This document shows, piece by piece, positions 51,453-62,331 of a stretch of 64,000 bases of DNA. Within the stretch, counting starts at the first letter, position 1. Every line of letters starts with the position of its first letter. This stretch comes from Silanimonas lenta DSM 16282. Lineage in GTDB: Bacteria > Pseudomonadota > Gammaproteobacteria > Xanthomonadales > Xanthomonadaceae. A program made the translations under genes and the position numbers. The DNA lies in the NCBI RefSeq assembly GCF_000429065.1, contig NZ_KE386844.1, forward strand, positions 186,001 to 250,000, written 5' to 3'. Under the pieces are notes generated by a model. That model was not told the origin of the DNA and did not search any database. It saw only the letters and a program-made list of their open reading frames with translations.

Positions 51453-52454
51453 ATGGCTGGAGCGGGAAGCAGGCAGGCGGGGCGGGAGGGAGTCCACATC
51501 GGCCGGCGGCATGCCCTGGCCGGCCTGGCGGGGCTGGCCACGGCGGCCCTGCTGGGCTGCGGGCGCGGCGGCAACGGCGCCCCGCCGCGGATCTTCACCC
51601 TCGCCTACGACATCTGGCCCGGCTACTACTCCGCCGCCCTGGCCGATGCCCTCGGCCTGCTGGCCGAGGCCGGGCTCGGCCTGCGCATGATCGCCCCGGG
51701 CACCACCGACCGCATGCTGGCCGAGTTCCACGCCGGCCGCCACGACCTCATCGCCTGCTCGATCGGCGACATCATCCCGATGGCCGGGCGCAGCCGCGAC
51801 ATCGCCATCGTGCTCTCCAGCGACGAATCGGCGGGCGGCGACCAGGTCTTCCAGCGCCGGGGCTTCGATCCCGGCTCGGCCGGGCTGATCCGCATCGGCA
51901 CCGATTTCAGCGGCTTTGGCGAGCTGTTCATGCGCGACTACCTCGCCCAGGCCGGCCTGGCCGACCGCCCCCTGCAATGGCTGCACGTCGATGCCAGCGA
52001 GGTGCGCTACGCCCTCGATGCCGGCAGCATCGACATCGGCAACACCTGGGAGCCCTATGCCAGCGCCACCGCGCGGGCCGGGCACCGCCGGGTCTTCGAC
52101 AGCTCGCAGACCCCGGCCCTGATCACCCAGGTGGTGGTGGCCAAGCGGCGGCTGATCGAGGCCGAGCGGCCGCGCCTTGCCGCCTTCTGCGCCGCCTGGC
52201 TCGAAGCCACCGAACGCTGGCTCGCCGATGTGCCGGCCGGACAGAAGACGATCGAGGCCCATCTCGGCCTGGAACCCGGCGCCGCCTCGCTGGCGGGCAT
52301 CCGCCTGCATACCCTGGCCGACAACCGCCGCCTGCTCGATGGCGAGGCGCCGGCCCTGCTGCCGGTGCTGGAGCGCTTCCGCGCCTTCTTCGCCGAACGC
52401 GGCGAGGACCCGGGCGATCTTCGCTTCCTGCTCGAGGCGGACCTGCTGCCGTGA
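51453..52454 (+). CDS. NMT1/THI5-like substrate-binding lipoprotein, kinase-associated
   Basis: The protein has 333 residues. A twin-Arg-like start (GRRHALAGLAGLATAALLGC) leads to a lipobox with Cys near 34. The binding fold shows FTLAYDIWPGYYSAALADAL, RMLAEFHAGRHDLIACS and SIDIGNTWEPYASAT. The IGNTWEPY region resembles sulfonate/taurine/thiamine-precursor binding proteins. No ABC partner is present; the stop overlaps a histidine kinase start (GTGA). It probably acts as the ligand-sensing subunit of that kinase. ATG 51453 has GGAGGG about 7 bp upstream; an in-frame TTG at 51435 is less likely. Confidence 0.83.
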   Translation: MAGAGSRQAGREGVHIGRRHALAGLAGLATAALLGCGRGGNGAPPRIFTLAYDIWPGYYSAALADALGLLAEAGLGLRMIAPGTTDRMLAEFHAGRHDLIACSIGDIIPMAGRSRDIAIVLSSDESAGGDQVFQRRGFDPGSAGLIRIGTDFSGFGELFMRDYLAQAGLADRPLQWLHVDASEVRYALDAGSIDIGNTWEPYASATARAGHRRVFDSSQTPALITQVVVAKRRLIEAERPRLAAFCAAWLEATERWLADVPAGQKTIEAHLGLEPGAASLAGIRLHTLADNRRLLDGEAPALLPVLERFRAFFAERGEDPGDLRFLLEADLLP

Positions 52455-55273
52455 AGTACGCCACCCGGGTCACCCTGCTGATGCTCGCGGTGGCGGCCCT
52501 GCCGGCGAGCCTGCTGCACTGGCGCAGCTTCGAGGCCGAGCGCGAGGCCCGGGCCGCGGCCGCCGACCGCGTGCTCTCCGGCAATGCCGAGGAGGCGGCG
52601 GCCCTGCTGGATGCCGCCCGCCGGCGCTGGCTGGACGGCGTGCGCGCGGATGCCCGGCTGCCGGGCATGGATGCCCTCCTGCGCGCCCACGATCCGGCCC
52701 TGGATGGCACAGGCAGTGCCTTCTTCGCCGCCATCGCCGGCCGCGATCCGGTGAACGTGGGCGCGGTGGGCCTGCTCGACCTGGAGGGCCGGGTGGTGCT
52801 CGACTCGCGGGCGCTCAACCTCGGCCGCCGCGAGGGCGCCGAGCCCTATGTGCGCGCCGTGCTGGCCGATGGCCAGCCCCTGCTCTACGGCCCCTACCGC
52901 CCGGCCGGCGAACGGGTGGCCGGGCTGTTCGCCGTGGCCCTGGTGCGCGATGCCGAGGAACGCCCGGCCGGCCTGCTGAGGGTGCGCTACGAGCCCAGCG
53001 TGCTCGGCCAGGTGATGGCGGTGAGCCTCGGCAATACCGAAGGGCTCTCGGCCAGCCTGCTGGACGGCGAGGGCCGGCTGCTCTGGGGCGTGGGACCGGA
53101 AGGAGAAGACCCGTTGCCGCCGCTGCCGGCCCGGACCGGCGGCACGGCCGCGTTCGACCTCGGCCGCGAGCGGGTGGCCACGGCGCGGGTGCCGGCCAGC
53201 GACTGGCGGGTGGTGGTGCGTCAGCCGCTCACCACGTGGCAGGCCCCGCAGCGGGCGGCGATGCACACCTGGCTGCAGCAGTCGGTGCTGCTGCTGGCGC
53301 TGCTGCTCACCGCCTCGCTGCTCCTGGGGCGCTGGATCGCCCGGCCGCTGGCGGCCTTCAGCGAGGTGGCGCGACGCATGGCCGGGGGCGATTTCCAGCC
53401 GGTGCCGGCCTGGCGCGGCGCCGTCGAGGCGCGGGCGCTCGGCGAGGCCCTGGACCAGCTCGCCGCCCGCCTGCGCGAGACCATCGGCGCGCTCTCGGCG
53501 GAACTCGAGCAGCGCCGCGCCACCGAGCAGGCCCTACGCGAGAGCCGGGCCGAGTTCCGTGCCCTGGTCGAGCAGCTGCCCGGCGCCGTGTACCGCTGCG
53601 CCAAGGCCACCGACTGGCCGATGGACTACCTGAGCCCGCAGATCGAGGCCATCACCGGCTATGCGCCGGAGGCCCTGCTGGCCGGCGACGGCACGGGGTT
53701 CACCGCCCTCGTGCTGCCCGAATACCGCAAGGCCAACGAGGAAGCCGTGGAGCGCTCGCTGGCCAACGGCGGCCGCTTCGAGCTGCGCTACCGCCTGCGC
53801 CACCGCGATGGCGGCCTGCGCTGGATCTGGGAACTGGGCTGCGTGCACCTGGACGAGGCCGGCCAGCCCTCGCGGCTCACCGGCCTGCTGTTCGACATCA
53901 CCGAAAAGGCAACCGCAGACCAGGCCATGGACCTGCTGCGCGGCGGGGTCGAAACACAGCTCGGCGGCGACTACTTCAAGGCCCTGGCCACCGGCCTGGT
54001 GAAGGTCCTGGACGTCGATTACGCGATGATCGGCCGCTTCCTCGACTGTCCGCCGACGCGGGCCGAAGTACTGGCCCTGGTCGATCGCCAGGGCGCGGTG
54101 CGGCAGTTCGAATTCGAACTCGATGGCACGCTCTGTCGGGAAGTACTGGCTCACGGCCATCTGGAAGTCCTCGAAAAAGCGAGCGAGCGCTTCCCCGCCG
54201 ATACCGTCCTCGTCGAAATGGGCCTGCAAAGCTATATCGGCCGTCGGCTCGATGATCGCAAGGGGAATCCGATCGGGCTGGTCACGCTCATGCACACCCA
54301 GCCTCTGAGCAGGGGCAGCGCAGCCGCACGCCTGCTCGATCTATTCCAAGCCCGCGCTGCCGCCGAGCTGGAGCGACTGATGGCCGAGGAGGCGCTGCAG
54401 CGGCTGGCCGAGACCCTGGAGAACCGGGTGGCCGAACGCACTCGTGAGTTGCAGGAAGCCAATGCCACGCTCTCACAGGCCATGGACCAGCTGGTGCAGC
54501 GCGAGAAACTGGCCTCACTGGGCAGCCTGGTGGCGGGGCTGGCACATGAGCTCAACACCCCGATCGGCAATGCCCTCACCGTCTCCACCGCGCTGGGCGA
54601 CCTGCACCGGCAGTTCACCGGCCTGCTCGCGAGCGGGCAGCTCAAGCGCTCGGCGCTCGAGCAGTTCCTCGCCGAGAACACCGAGGCGGCCAGCCTGATC
54701 GAACGCAATCTGGAACGCGCCGCCACCCTGATCAGCCACTTCAAGCAGGTGGCGGTGGACCAGGCCAGCATGCGGCGGCGGCGCTTCGAGCTCGGCGAGC
54801 TGGTGCAGGACGTGCTCTCCACCCTGAGCCCGCGACTGAAGCGCTCGCCGCACCGGGTGGAGGTGGCGGTGCCGAAAGGGCTTTCGCTCGACAGCTACCC
54901 AGGACCGCTGGAGCAGGTGCTCACCAACCTGCTCGAGAACAGCCTGGTGCACGCCTGGGATGAGGGCCAGGCAGGCTGCATCCACATCCATGCCGATGCT
55001 CTCGGAGAAGGCGAGGAGGCCGGCGTCCGCCTGGTCTATGAGGACGATGGCCGAGGCATCCCGAAAGAGTCTCGGCAGCGGGTGTTCGATCCCTTCTTCA
55101 CCACCCGCCTCGGCCAGGGCGGTAGCGGCCTTGGGCTCTATCTCGTGTACAACCTGGTGCACGGGCGGCTGGGCGGCCGCATCCGCCTCCTCGACCGTGA
55201 GGGAGGAGGAGTACGCTTCCAGATCGACCTGCCGGCCAAGGCGCCGGCCGGGGCCACGGAGCCCGAAGCATGA
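52451..55273 (+). CDS. Membrane sensor histidine kinase (Cache-HAMP-PAS-GAF)
   Basis: The protein has 940 residues from a GTG start. Order: TM1 (1-22), periplasmic Cache-type domain (about 30-270), TM2 (about 274-298), HAMP (about 299-350), PAS (about 370-480), GAF (about 490-635), coiled coil. HisKA follows with H699 in LVAGLAHELNTPIGNAL, then HATPase (about 800-930; YEDDGRGIP, GGSGLGLYLVYNLVHG). The HE-N phospho-acceptor form is typical of kinases that feed a separate receiver. Overlap with both neighbours (GTGA upstream, ATGA downstream) shows a three-gene signalling unit. Part of the GAF region (about 54010-54360) has codon use slightly unlike its flanks. Confidence 0.92.
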   Translation: MKYATRVTLLMLAVAALPASLLHWRSFEAEREARAAAADRVLSGNAEEAAALLDAARRRWLDGVRADARLPGMDALLRAHDPALDGTGSAFFAAIAGRDPVNVGAVGLLDLEGRVVLDSRALNLGRREGAEPYVRAVLADGQPLLYGPYRPAGERVAGLFAVALVRDAEERPAGLLRVRYEPSVLGQVMAVSLGNTEGLSASLLDGEGRLLWGVGPEGEDPLPPLPARTGGTAAFDLGRERVATARVPASDWRVVVRQPLTTWQAPQRAAMHTWLQQSVLLLALLLTASLLLGRWIARPLAAFSEVARRMAGGDFQPVPAWRGAVEARALGEALDQLAARLRETIGALSAELEQRRATEQALRESRAEFRALVEQLPGAVYRCAKATDWPMDYLSPQIEAITGYAPEALLAGDGTGFTALVLPEYRKANEEAVERSLANGGRFELRYRLRHRDGGLRWIWELGCVHLDEAGQPSRLTGLLFDITEKATADQAMDLLRGGVETQLGGDYFKALATGLVKVLDVDYAMIGRFLDCPPTRAEVLALVDRQGAVRQFEFELDGTLCREVLAHGHLEVLEKASERFPADTVLVEMGLQSYIGRRLDDRKGNPIGLVTLMHTQPLSRGSAAARLLDLFQARAAAELERLMAEEALQRLAETLENRVAERTRELQEANATLSQAMDQLVQREKLASLGSLVAGLAHELNTPIGNALTVSTALGDLHRQFTGLLASGQLKRSALEQFLAENTEAASLIERNLERAATLISHFKQVAVDQASMRRRRFELGELVQDVLSTLSPRLKRSPHRVEVAVPKGLSLDSYPGPLEQVLTNLLENSLVHAWDEGQAGCIHIHADALGEGEEAGVRLVYEDDGRGIPKESRQRVFDPFFTTRLGQGGSGLGLYLVYNLVHGRLGGRIRLLDREGGGVRFQIDLPAKAPAGATEPEA

Positions 55274-57480
55274 GCGAGGAATGGATCCGTTTCGCCAGCG
55301 AGGCCCCGCCGCCGCAGGCGGAAGGCGGGCCGCGCCCCTGGTGCGTGGTGGTGGTGGACGACGACCCGGAGGTGCACGAGGCGACCCGCTTCGCCCTGCG
55401 CCATGTGCAAGTGCATGGCCGGCCGCTGGAACTGGCACATCTGCACTCCGCCGCCGAGGCGCGTGCCGCACTGCCCACGCTCGGCATCCCGGCGGTGATC
55501 CTGCTCGACGTGGTGATGGAGACCGAGGACGCCGGCCTCACCCTGGTGGATTTCATCCGCGGCGACTGCGGCCTGTCTGCCACCCGCATCGTGCTGCGCA
55601 CCGGCCAGCCCGGCTACGCGCCGGAACTCAGCGTGTTCGCGCGCTACGACATCAACGACTACTTCACCAAGGCCGAGCTCTCGCGCACCCGGCTGATCAC
55701 CGCCATCACCTCGGCGGTGAAGAGCCACGAGCAGATCCGTACCATCGAGGAGAGCCGCCGCGGCCTCGAGCTGATCGTGAAGAGCTCGGCCGAGCTGCTG
55801 CAGCCCCAAGCGCTGGCGAGCTTCGCCCAGGGCGTGCTGACCCAGGCCAAAGCCCTGCTCGGCGGTCCGATCGATGGCATCGTCTGTGCCCAGCGCGGCT
55901 CGCCGCTCGATCCCTCCGACGAACGCCTGTACGTGGTGGGAGCGGCCGGCGCGCTGGCCCATGAGGTCTGGCACCCGCTCTCGGAAGTGCATGCCGAGCC
56001 GGTAGTGACGGCGATCTCGCAGGCTCTGCGCGAACACCGCAATCTGCACGGCGAGCGCCACAGCGTGCTCTACCTCTCCACCCTGGAGCGCGAGGCGGCG
56101 ATCTACGTCGCCACCTCGGCGCCGCTCGGGGTGGTGGAGCGGCAGCTGCTGGAAGTCTTCGCCGCCAACCTCGCCGCCTGCTTCAGCAACCTGCAGCACT
56201 TCGAGGAAGTGCACCGGCTGGCCTTCCGCGACCCGCTCACCGGACTCGTCAATCGCGCCGGGTTGCTGCGCGAGCTGGACGGCGTGGCCGGCCGCACCGA
56301 CCTGCGCCTGGTGCTGGCCGACATCGACCACTTCACCGATTTCAATGATGGACTTGGGCAGGAAGCCGGCGATCTCTTGCTCTCTGCCGTCGGTGCGCGC
56401 CTGCGCGAGCGCCTCGGCGGCCAGGCCACGCTGGGCCGGCTCGGCGCCGATGTCTTCGCCCTGATCGGCGACCGCGAGGCACTGGCACCGGAGGCGGTGC
56501 TGGCGGTGTTCGACGAACCCTTCTCCTTCGGCGAGCACCACACCCCGGCCAGGGTCTCGCTGGGCCTGTGCGATCTCGGCGACTGCGGCGACGGCGTCTC
56601 CGCCCTGCGCCACGCCAACATCGCGCTCAAGCGCGCCAAGCGCGGTGCCGGCGGCGAGCCCTGGGTGGCCTATGCCCCGGCCATGGCCGAGCACACCCGG
56701 GCACGGCTCGACATGCTGGGGCAACTGCGCCGCGACCTCGAGCAGGAGCGCCTGCTGCCCTGGTTCCAGCCGCAGGTCGATCTCGCCGACGGCCGCGTGG
56801 TGGCCGCCGAGGCCCTGCTGCGCTGGCCCGATGGCGCCGGCGGCTGGGTGCAGCCGCCGGATGTCTTCATTCCGCTCGCCGAATACTCCGGGCTCATCGT
56901 GCCGATGGGCGAGTTCGTGCTGGACCGCGCCTGCGCCTTCCTGAAGTCGCTGGAAGGCCGGCCGGGCGCACCCGCCTCCATCGCCGTGAACGTGGCCATG
57001 CCGCAACTGCGCGAGCGCGGCTTCGTGCCGATGGTGGAGGGCACCCTGCGGCGACACGGGCTGCAGGGCCGCCAGCTGGAGCTGGAGATCACCGAATCGA
57101 TCGCCATGGACGAGGCGCAGGGCCTCAGGCGGCGGCTCGAACACCTGCGCGGAAGTGGCGTGCGCATCGCCATCGACGATTTCGGTACCGGCTATTCCTC
57201 GCTGGCGCAGCTGCGCGAGCTGCCGGTGGATGCGCTGAAGATCGACCGCCGCTTCGTCTCCGAGTTCAGCGCGGGACCGGACGAGGCTTTCGTCGAATGC
57301 ATCCTGATGCTGGCGCAGCGCCTTGGCCTCGTCACCGTCGCCGAGGGCATCGAGGACGAGGCGCAGGCGGCGCTGATGCAGCGCCATGGCTGCGCGCTCG
57401 GCCAGGGCTGGTGGTTCGCCCGGCCCATGGCTCCGGCCGCCTTCGCCGACTGGCTCGGCACGCGGCTCAGCCGCGGCTGA
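55270..57480 (+). CDS. Response regulator with DUF3369, degenerate GGDEF and EAL phosphodiesterase
   Basis: The protein has 736 residues. REC has D80 in VILLDVVMETED. A DUF3369-type middle domain (about 170-310) follows. A GGDEF-fold domain has GADVF at 392-396, so it is not a cyclase. The EAL domain (about 480-730) is complete: E514 in AEALLRW, VNVAMPQL, EITESIAM, DDFGTGYS, LKIDRRF and AEGIE. Phosphorylation by the upstream kinase would control c-di-GMP breakdown. It overlaps the kinase stop by 4 bp, and its 3' end overlaps the convergent GNAT gene by 14 bp. Confidence 0.93.
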   Translation: MSEEWIRFASEAPPPQAEGGPRPWCVVVVDDDPEVHEATRFALRHVQVHGRPLELAHLHSAAEARAALPTLGIPAVILLDVVMETEDAGLTLVDFIRGDCGLSATRIVLRTGQPGYAPELSVFARYDINDYFTKAELSRTRLITAITSAVKSHEQIRTIEESRRGLELIVKSSAELLQPQALASFAQGVLTQAKALLGGPIDGIVCAQRGSPLDPSDERLYVVGAAGALAHEVWHPLSEVHAEPVVTAISQALREHRNLHGERHSVLYLSTLEREAAIYVATSAPLGVVERQLLEVFAANLAACFSNLQHFEEVHRLAFRDPLTGLVNRAGLLRELDGVAGRTDLRLVLADIDHFTDFNDGLGQEAGDLLLSAVGARLRERLGGQATLGRLGADVFALIGDREALAPEAVLAVFDEPFSFGEHHTPARVSLGLCDLGDCGDGVSALRHANIALKRAKRGAGGEPWVAYAPAMAEHTRARLDMLGQLRRDLEQERLLPWFQPQVDLADGRVVAAEALLRWPDGAGGWVQPPDVFIPLAEYSGLIVPMGEFVLDRACAFLKSLEGRPGAPASIAVNVAMPQLRERGFVPMVEGTLRRHGLQGRQLELEITESIAMDEAQGLRRRLEHLRGSGVRIAIDDFGTGYSSLAQLRELPVDALKIDRRFVSEFSAGPDEAFVECILMLAQRLGLVTVAEGIEDEAQAALMQRHGCALGQGWWFARPMAPAAFADWLGTRLSRG

Positions 57481-57937
57481 AGCCGGCCTCGAACACCCGG
57501 TAACGGGCATCCTCCATGCCAAGCGCGGCATAGGTGGCCTGGGCGCGGCGGTTGTCGTTCTCGACATAGAGCCGCAGGCCACAGACCCCGGGCGTGGCCC
57601 GGGCCAGCCGCTCGGCCTCGGCGTAGAGGGCGCGGAACACGCCGCCGCGGCGCGCCGCCGGCGCCACGTAGACGCTCTGGATCCACCACCACCAGGCATT
57701 GCGCCAGTCGCTCCATTCGGTGGTGAGCATCAAGGTGCCCACGGGTTCGCCGGCGCGTTCGGCGACGAAGTAGCGGGCCTTGGCCGGATCGGCGAGGCCG
57801 GCCGCGATGCCGGCGCGCACGGTGACGGGATCGAGGCGCTTGCCCTCGGTCTCGAAGGCCATGGCCTCGGCCCAGCGGGCGAGCGTGTCGAGCTCGTCGG
57901 CGCGGGCGGGGCGGACGGTGATCGGGGTGGGGCTCAT
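57467..57937 (-). CDS. GNAT family N-acetyltransferase
   Basis: The protein has 156 residues and a complete GNAT fold: ITVRPARADELDTL, YFVAERAGEPVGTLMLT, the acetyl-CoA loop VAPAARRGGVFRALY (motif A) and LRLYVENDNRRAQATYAALG. A tryptophan run (WRNAWWWWIQSVYV) lies before the CoA loop, as in several family members. The substrate is unknown. It converges on and overlaps the 3' end of the response-regulator gene. Confidence 0.88.
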   Translation of the reverse strand: MSPTPITVRPARADELDTLARWAEAMAFETEGKRLDPVTVRAGIAAGLADPAKARYFVAERAGEPVGTLMLTTEWSDWRNAWWWWIQSVYVAPAARRGGVFRALYAEAERLARATPGVCGLRLYVENDNRRAQATYAALGMEDARYRVFEAGFSRG

Positions 57938-57965
57938 CGCGGCGGGACTCGTTCCGGTGTCGTCG

Positions 57966-57980
57966 AAAAAAGGGGGGGGG
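57966..57980. repeat. A6-G9 homopolymer tract
   Basis: Six A followed by nine G lie between the GNAT start and the ntrC stop. It is not inside a coding frame, so slippage would alter only the 3' UTR of ntrC or the upstream region of the GNAT gene. Confidence 0.6.
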
Positions 57981-57981
57981 C

Positions 57982-59411
<1,430 letters not shown>

Positions 59412-59415
<4 letters not shown>

Positions 59416-60467
59416 GGGCGGCCCTCCACCGCCGTGCCCGGCCCGCCCTCGACCGGATCGGGCAGGGGCAGCAGCAGGGTGAATACGGTATGGCCCGGCC
59501 GCGAGCGGTAGGCCAGCGAGCCGCCATGTTCGCGGGCGATCTGCTGCGCCAGCGGCAGGCCAAGCCCGGTGCCCTCGGCCCGCCCCGAGACCAGCGGCAG
59601 GAACAGGCGCTCGACGAGGTCCTCCGGCACGCCGCGGCCATCGTCGGCCACTTCCACCCGCACCGCCAGGCGGTGGCTGCGCTCACCGATCAGCACCTGG
59701 TGCTCGGCGCGGGTGCGCAGGCCCACCTGGGAGGCGCCGCTCTCCAGCGCGTTGCGCACCAGGTTCCACACCGCCTGGGTCAGGCGGTCGGCATCGCCCT
59801 GCAGGTCGGGCAGGCTGGGGTCATAGTCGCGCACCAGCTTCACCGCCCAGCCGGCCTCGGCCTCGGCCAGCTGGCGCACCCGCTCCAGCACGGCATGGAT
59901 GTTGACGGCCTCGAAGGGCCGCGGCGGCGCCGGGGTGAGGATGCGCTCGACCAGCCCGTTCAAGCGCTCCACCTCGCTGGCGATCAAGGCCACCAGCTCG
60001 CGGCTCTCCGGGTCGGCCGGGCGGCGCGAGAGCAGCTGCGCCGCGCCCTTCAGCCCGGCCAGCGGATTGCGCAGCTCGTGCGCCAGGCCGCGCAGCGAGG
60101 CACTCAAGGCCTGTGGCAGGGCAGTGACCGGGTCGTCGCCCGGGAACTCCTCCACCGGATGCAGTTCCAGGCGCAGCCCGGCCTCCTCGCGCAGGCAAAG
60201 CACATCGGCGAACTGCACCGGCCCGCTGCCGAAGCCCAGACCCACCCGCTGCAGGCGCAAGGGCTGGCCATCGGCCGGCACCCGCGGCAGCGCCGCCGCC
60301 AGCCGCTCGCCGCCCTCCAGCTCGGAAAGGCCGAGGCCCAGCAGGCGGCGCGCGCTCACCCCGAGCCAGGCGGCGAAGGCGGTGTTCAGGGCCTCGAGCC
60401 GCCCCCCGGCATCCAGCCAGGCAAGCGGCGTGGCAAGGCGGTCGAAGGCGGCGAGGTCGCGGGGCAT
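59412..60467 (-). CDS. ntrB: Nitrogen regulation sensor histidine kinase NtrB
   Basis: The protein has 351 residues: N-terminal PAS (about 8-110), HisKA with His in RGLAHELRNPLAG, and HATPase with VADDGRGVPEDL and GTGLGLPLAQQIA. There is no membrane helix, so it is cytoplasmic as usual. PII protein controls its kinase/phosphatase balance towards NtrC. The ATG at 60467 (MPRDLAAFDRLATPLAWLD) begins the PAS domain; upstream frame sequence is non-homologous. Confidence 0.93.
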
Positions 60468-60539
60468 GGCGGCAGTATCGCACCATGCGCGGGCATTTTT
60501 GCCGGGCGGGTTACTGCGCCGCCGCCCCGAAAATGCCGA

Positions 60540-60559
60540 CGGCCCGCTCCCGCGGGCCG
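60540..60559 (-). terminator. Hairpin between glnA and ntrB
   Basis: CGGCCCGC, loop TCCC, GCGGGCCG is a perfect 8-bp stem, 62 bp past the glnA stop. On the minus strand it is followed by TCGGCATTTTC, a short T-tract, so it may attenuate read-through from glnA into ntrBC while allowing some. Confidence 0.45.
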
Positions 60560-60621
60560 CGGCGTCGACGCCTGGCGCCAAAAACCGCGCCACCGCTCCC
60601 CCGGCGGCGCGGGCGCGATCC

Positions 60622-62031
60622 TCAGATCGCGTAGTACAGCTGATACTCGAGCGGATGGGTGGCCGCGCGGAACCTGGTCACCTCCTGCATCTTGAGCTCG
60701 ATGTAGCCGTCGATGAAGTCGTCGGAGAACACACCGCCGGCCTTGAGGAACTCGCGGTCCTTGTCGAGGGCCTCGAGCGCCATGTCCAGCGAGTGGCAGA
60801 CCTTCGGGATGTTCTTCTCCTCCTCCGGCGGCAGGTCGTAGAGGTCCTTGTCGGAGGGCGCGCCCGGGTCGATCTGGTTCTTGATGCCGTCGAGGCCGGC
60901 CATCATCAGCGCGGCGAAGGTGAGGTAGCCGCTCTGCATCGGATCGGGGAAGCGCATCTCGATGCGGCGCGCCTTCGGGTTGCTCACGTACGGGATGCGG
61001 CAGCTCGCCGAGCGGTTGCGCGCCGAGTAGGCCAGCATCACCGGGGCCTCGAAGCCCGGCACCAGGCGCTTGTAGCTGTTGGTGGTGGAATTGGTGAAGG
61101 CATTGATGGCGCGGGCGTGCTTGAAGATGCCGCCGATGTACCAGAGCGCGATCTGCGACAGGCCGCCGTAGCCGTCGCCCGAGAACAGGTTCACCCCGCC
61201 CTTGCTGAGCGACTGGTGCACGTGCATGCCGCTGCCGTTGTCGCCGACGATGGGCTTGGGCATGAAGGTGGCGGTCTTGCCGTTGCGGTGCGCCACGTTC
61301 TTGACGATGTACTTCAGCGTGGTCAGCTCGTCGGCCTTCTTCACCAGCGAGTTGAACTTGACGCCGATCTCGCACTGGCCGGCGTTCGCCACCTCGTGGT
61401 GGTGCACTTCCACTTCCTGGCCCACCGAGGCCAGCACCTTGCACATCTCGGCGCGCAGGTCGTGCAGCGAGTCGGTGGGCGGCACCGGGAAGTAGCCGCC
61501 CTTCACGGTCGGGCGGTAGCCATGGTTGTTGCCGTCCTGCTTCTGGTTGGTGGCCCAGGCGGCTTCGTCGGAGAAGATCTCGTAGCCGACCTTGCCCATG
61601 TCATTGCTGAAGCGCACGCCGTCGAAGATGAAGAACTCGGGCTCCGGGCCGAAGAAGGCCTGGTCGGCGATGCCGCTGGCCTTGAGGAAGGCCTCGGCGC
61701 GCTTGGCCACGCCGCGCGGGCAGCGCGAGTAGCCCTGCATGGTGGCCGGATCGAGCACGTCGCAGATCAGCACCAGGGTCGGGTCGGCGTAGAACGGATC
61801 GACGAAGGCGGTGGCGGGATCCGGCAGCAGGATCATGTCGCTCTCGTTGATGCCCTTCCAGCCGGGAATGGAGCTGCCGTCGAACATCTTGCCGTCCTCG
61901 AACAGGGCGGGCTCGACGATGCTCGCCGGGAAGGTGACGTGGTGCTGGGTGCCACGCATGTCGACGAAGCGCAGGTCGACGAACTCGATGGCGTGGTCCT
62001 TGATCAGCTTGTTGACGGTCTCGATGCTCAC
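60622..62031 (-). CDS. glnA: Glutamine synthetase type I
   Basis: From a GTG at 62031 the protein has 469 residues, the same length as E. coli GlnA, starting [20 protein letters not shown]. Active-site segments include [36 protein letters not shown] and [11 protein letters not shown]. The adenylylation tyrosine is in [10 protein letters not shown] (class I-beta). It makes glutamine from glutamate, ammonia and ATP. The frame continues to 62109, but the extension would include the sigma54 promoter, which supports the GTG start. It is followed by ntrB-ntrC. Confidence 0.97.
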   Translation of the reverse strand: MSIETVNKLIKDHAIEFVDLRFVDMRGTQHHVTFPASIVEPALFEDGKMFDGSSIPGWKGINESDMILLPDPATAFVDPFYADPTLVLICDVLDPATMQGYSRCPRGVAKRAEAFLKASGIADQAFFGPEPEFFIFDGVRFSNDMGKVGYEIFSDEAAWATNQKQDGNNHGYRPTVKGGYFPVPPTDSLHDLRAEMCKVLASVGQEVEVHHHEVANAGQCEIGVKFNSLVKKADELTTLKYIVKNVAHRNGKTATFMPKPIVGDNGSGMHVHQSLSKGGVNLFSGDGYGGLSQIALWYIGGIFKHARAINAFTNSTTNSYKRLVPGFEAPVMLAYSARNRSASCRIPYVSNPKARRIEMRFPDPMQSGYLTFAALMMAGLDGIKNQIDPGAPSDKDLYDLPPEEEKNIPKVCHSLDMALEALDKDREFLKAGGVFSDDFIDGYIELKMQEVTRFRAATHPLEYQLYYAI

Positions 62032-62070
62032 GGAAAGGCTCCGGCTGGGGTGGGAAACGCCAGGGAAGAG

Positions 62071-62086
62071 AGCAAGCGCCATGCCA
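62071..62086 (-). promoter_or_regulatory. Sigma54 (-24/-12) promoter of glnA
   Basis: On the minus strand the sequence is TGGCAT-N5-TTGCT against the consensus TGGCAC-N5-TTGCW. The GG and GC dinucleotides are separated by exactly 10 bp. Transcription would start near 62060, about 30 nt upstream of the GTG of glnA. Confidence 0.8.
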
Positions 62087-62169
62087 AGCCTTCCCTGCGC
62101 GCAAGCCATTGATCCTGAAAGGGCAGGGCGGGGTTCCCGGTGGCAGATTGCGCCAGACGGAGGCGCTCA

Positions 62170-62186
62170 TGGAGCAACTGGGTGCA
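62170..62186. promoter_or_regulatory. NtrC-like enhancer site upstream of glnA
   Basis: TGGAGC-N5-GGTGCA matches the NtrC dyad TGCACC-N5-GGTGCA at 10 of 12 positions, with one half-site perfect. It lies about 110 bp upstream of the predicted sigma54 start, the distance typical of glnA enhancers. Only one good site was seen. The remainder of the 300-bp glnA-uppP region (62032-62331) shows nothing else I can name. Confidence 0.6.
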
Positions 62187-62331
62187 TTTCTGAAGCACGC
62201 CGCCCGGATGGAGACCCCCTGCCCCGCCCGCTACCGGGGCGGACCACCCACCCGGCACGCCCCTGCCCGCCCGGCCCACGCCGGGACCGGCCTGCCGCTA
62301 GACTCCGGCCTTTCCGCCGCGGTCCTGCGCC

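Noticed and set aside
57467-57480. 14-bp convergent overlap between the REC-EAL gene and GNAT gene as a regulatory antisense
   Set aside because: Short 3' overlaps are common in compact genomes and no hairpin or other signal was seen there.
57966-57980. A6-G9 tract as a phase-variation switch
   Set aside because: It lies after the ntrC stop and before the GNAT ATG on the minus strand, outside any reading frame, so translational switching is unlikely; kept only as a repeat feature.
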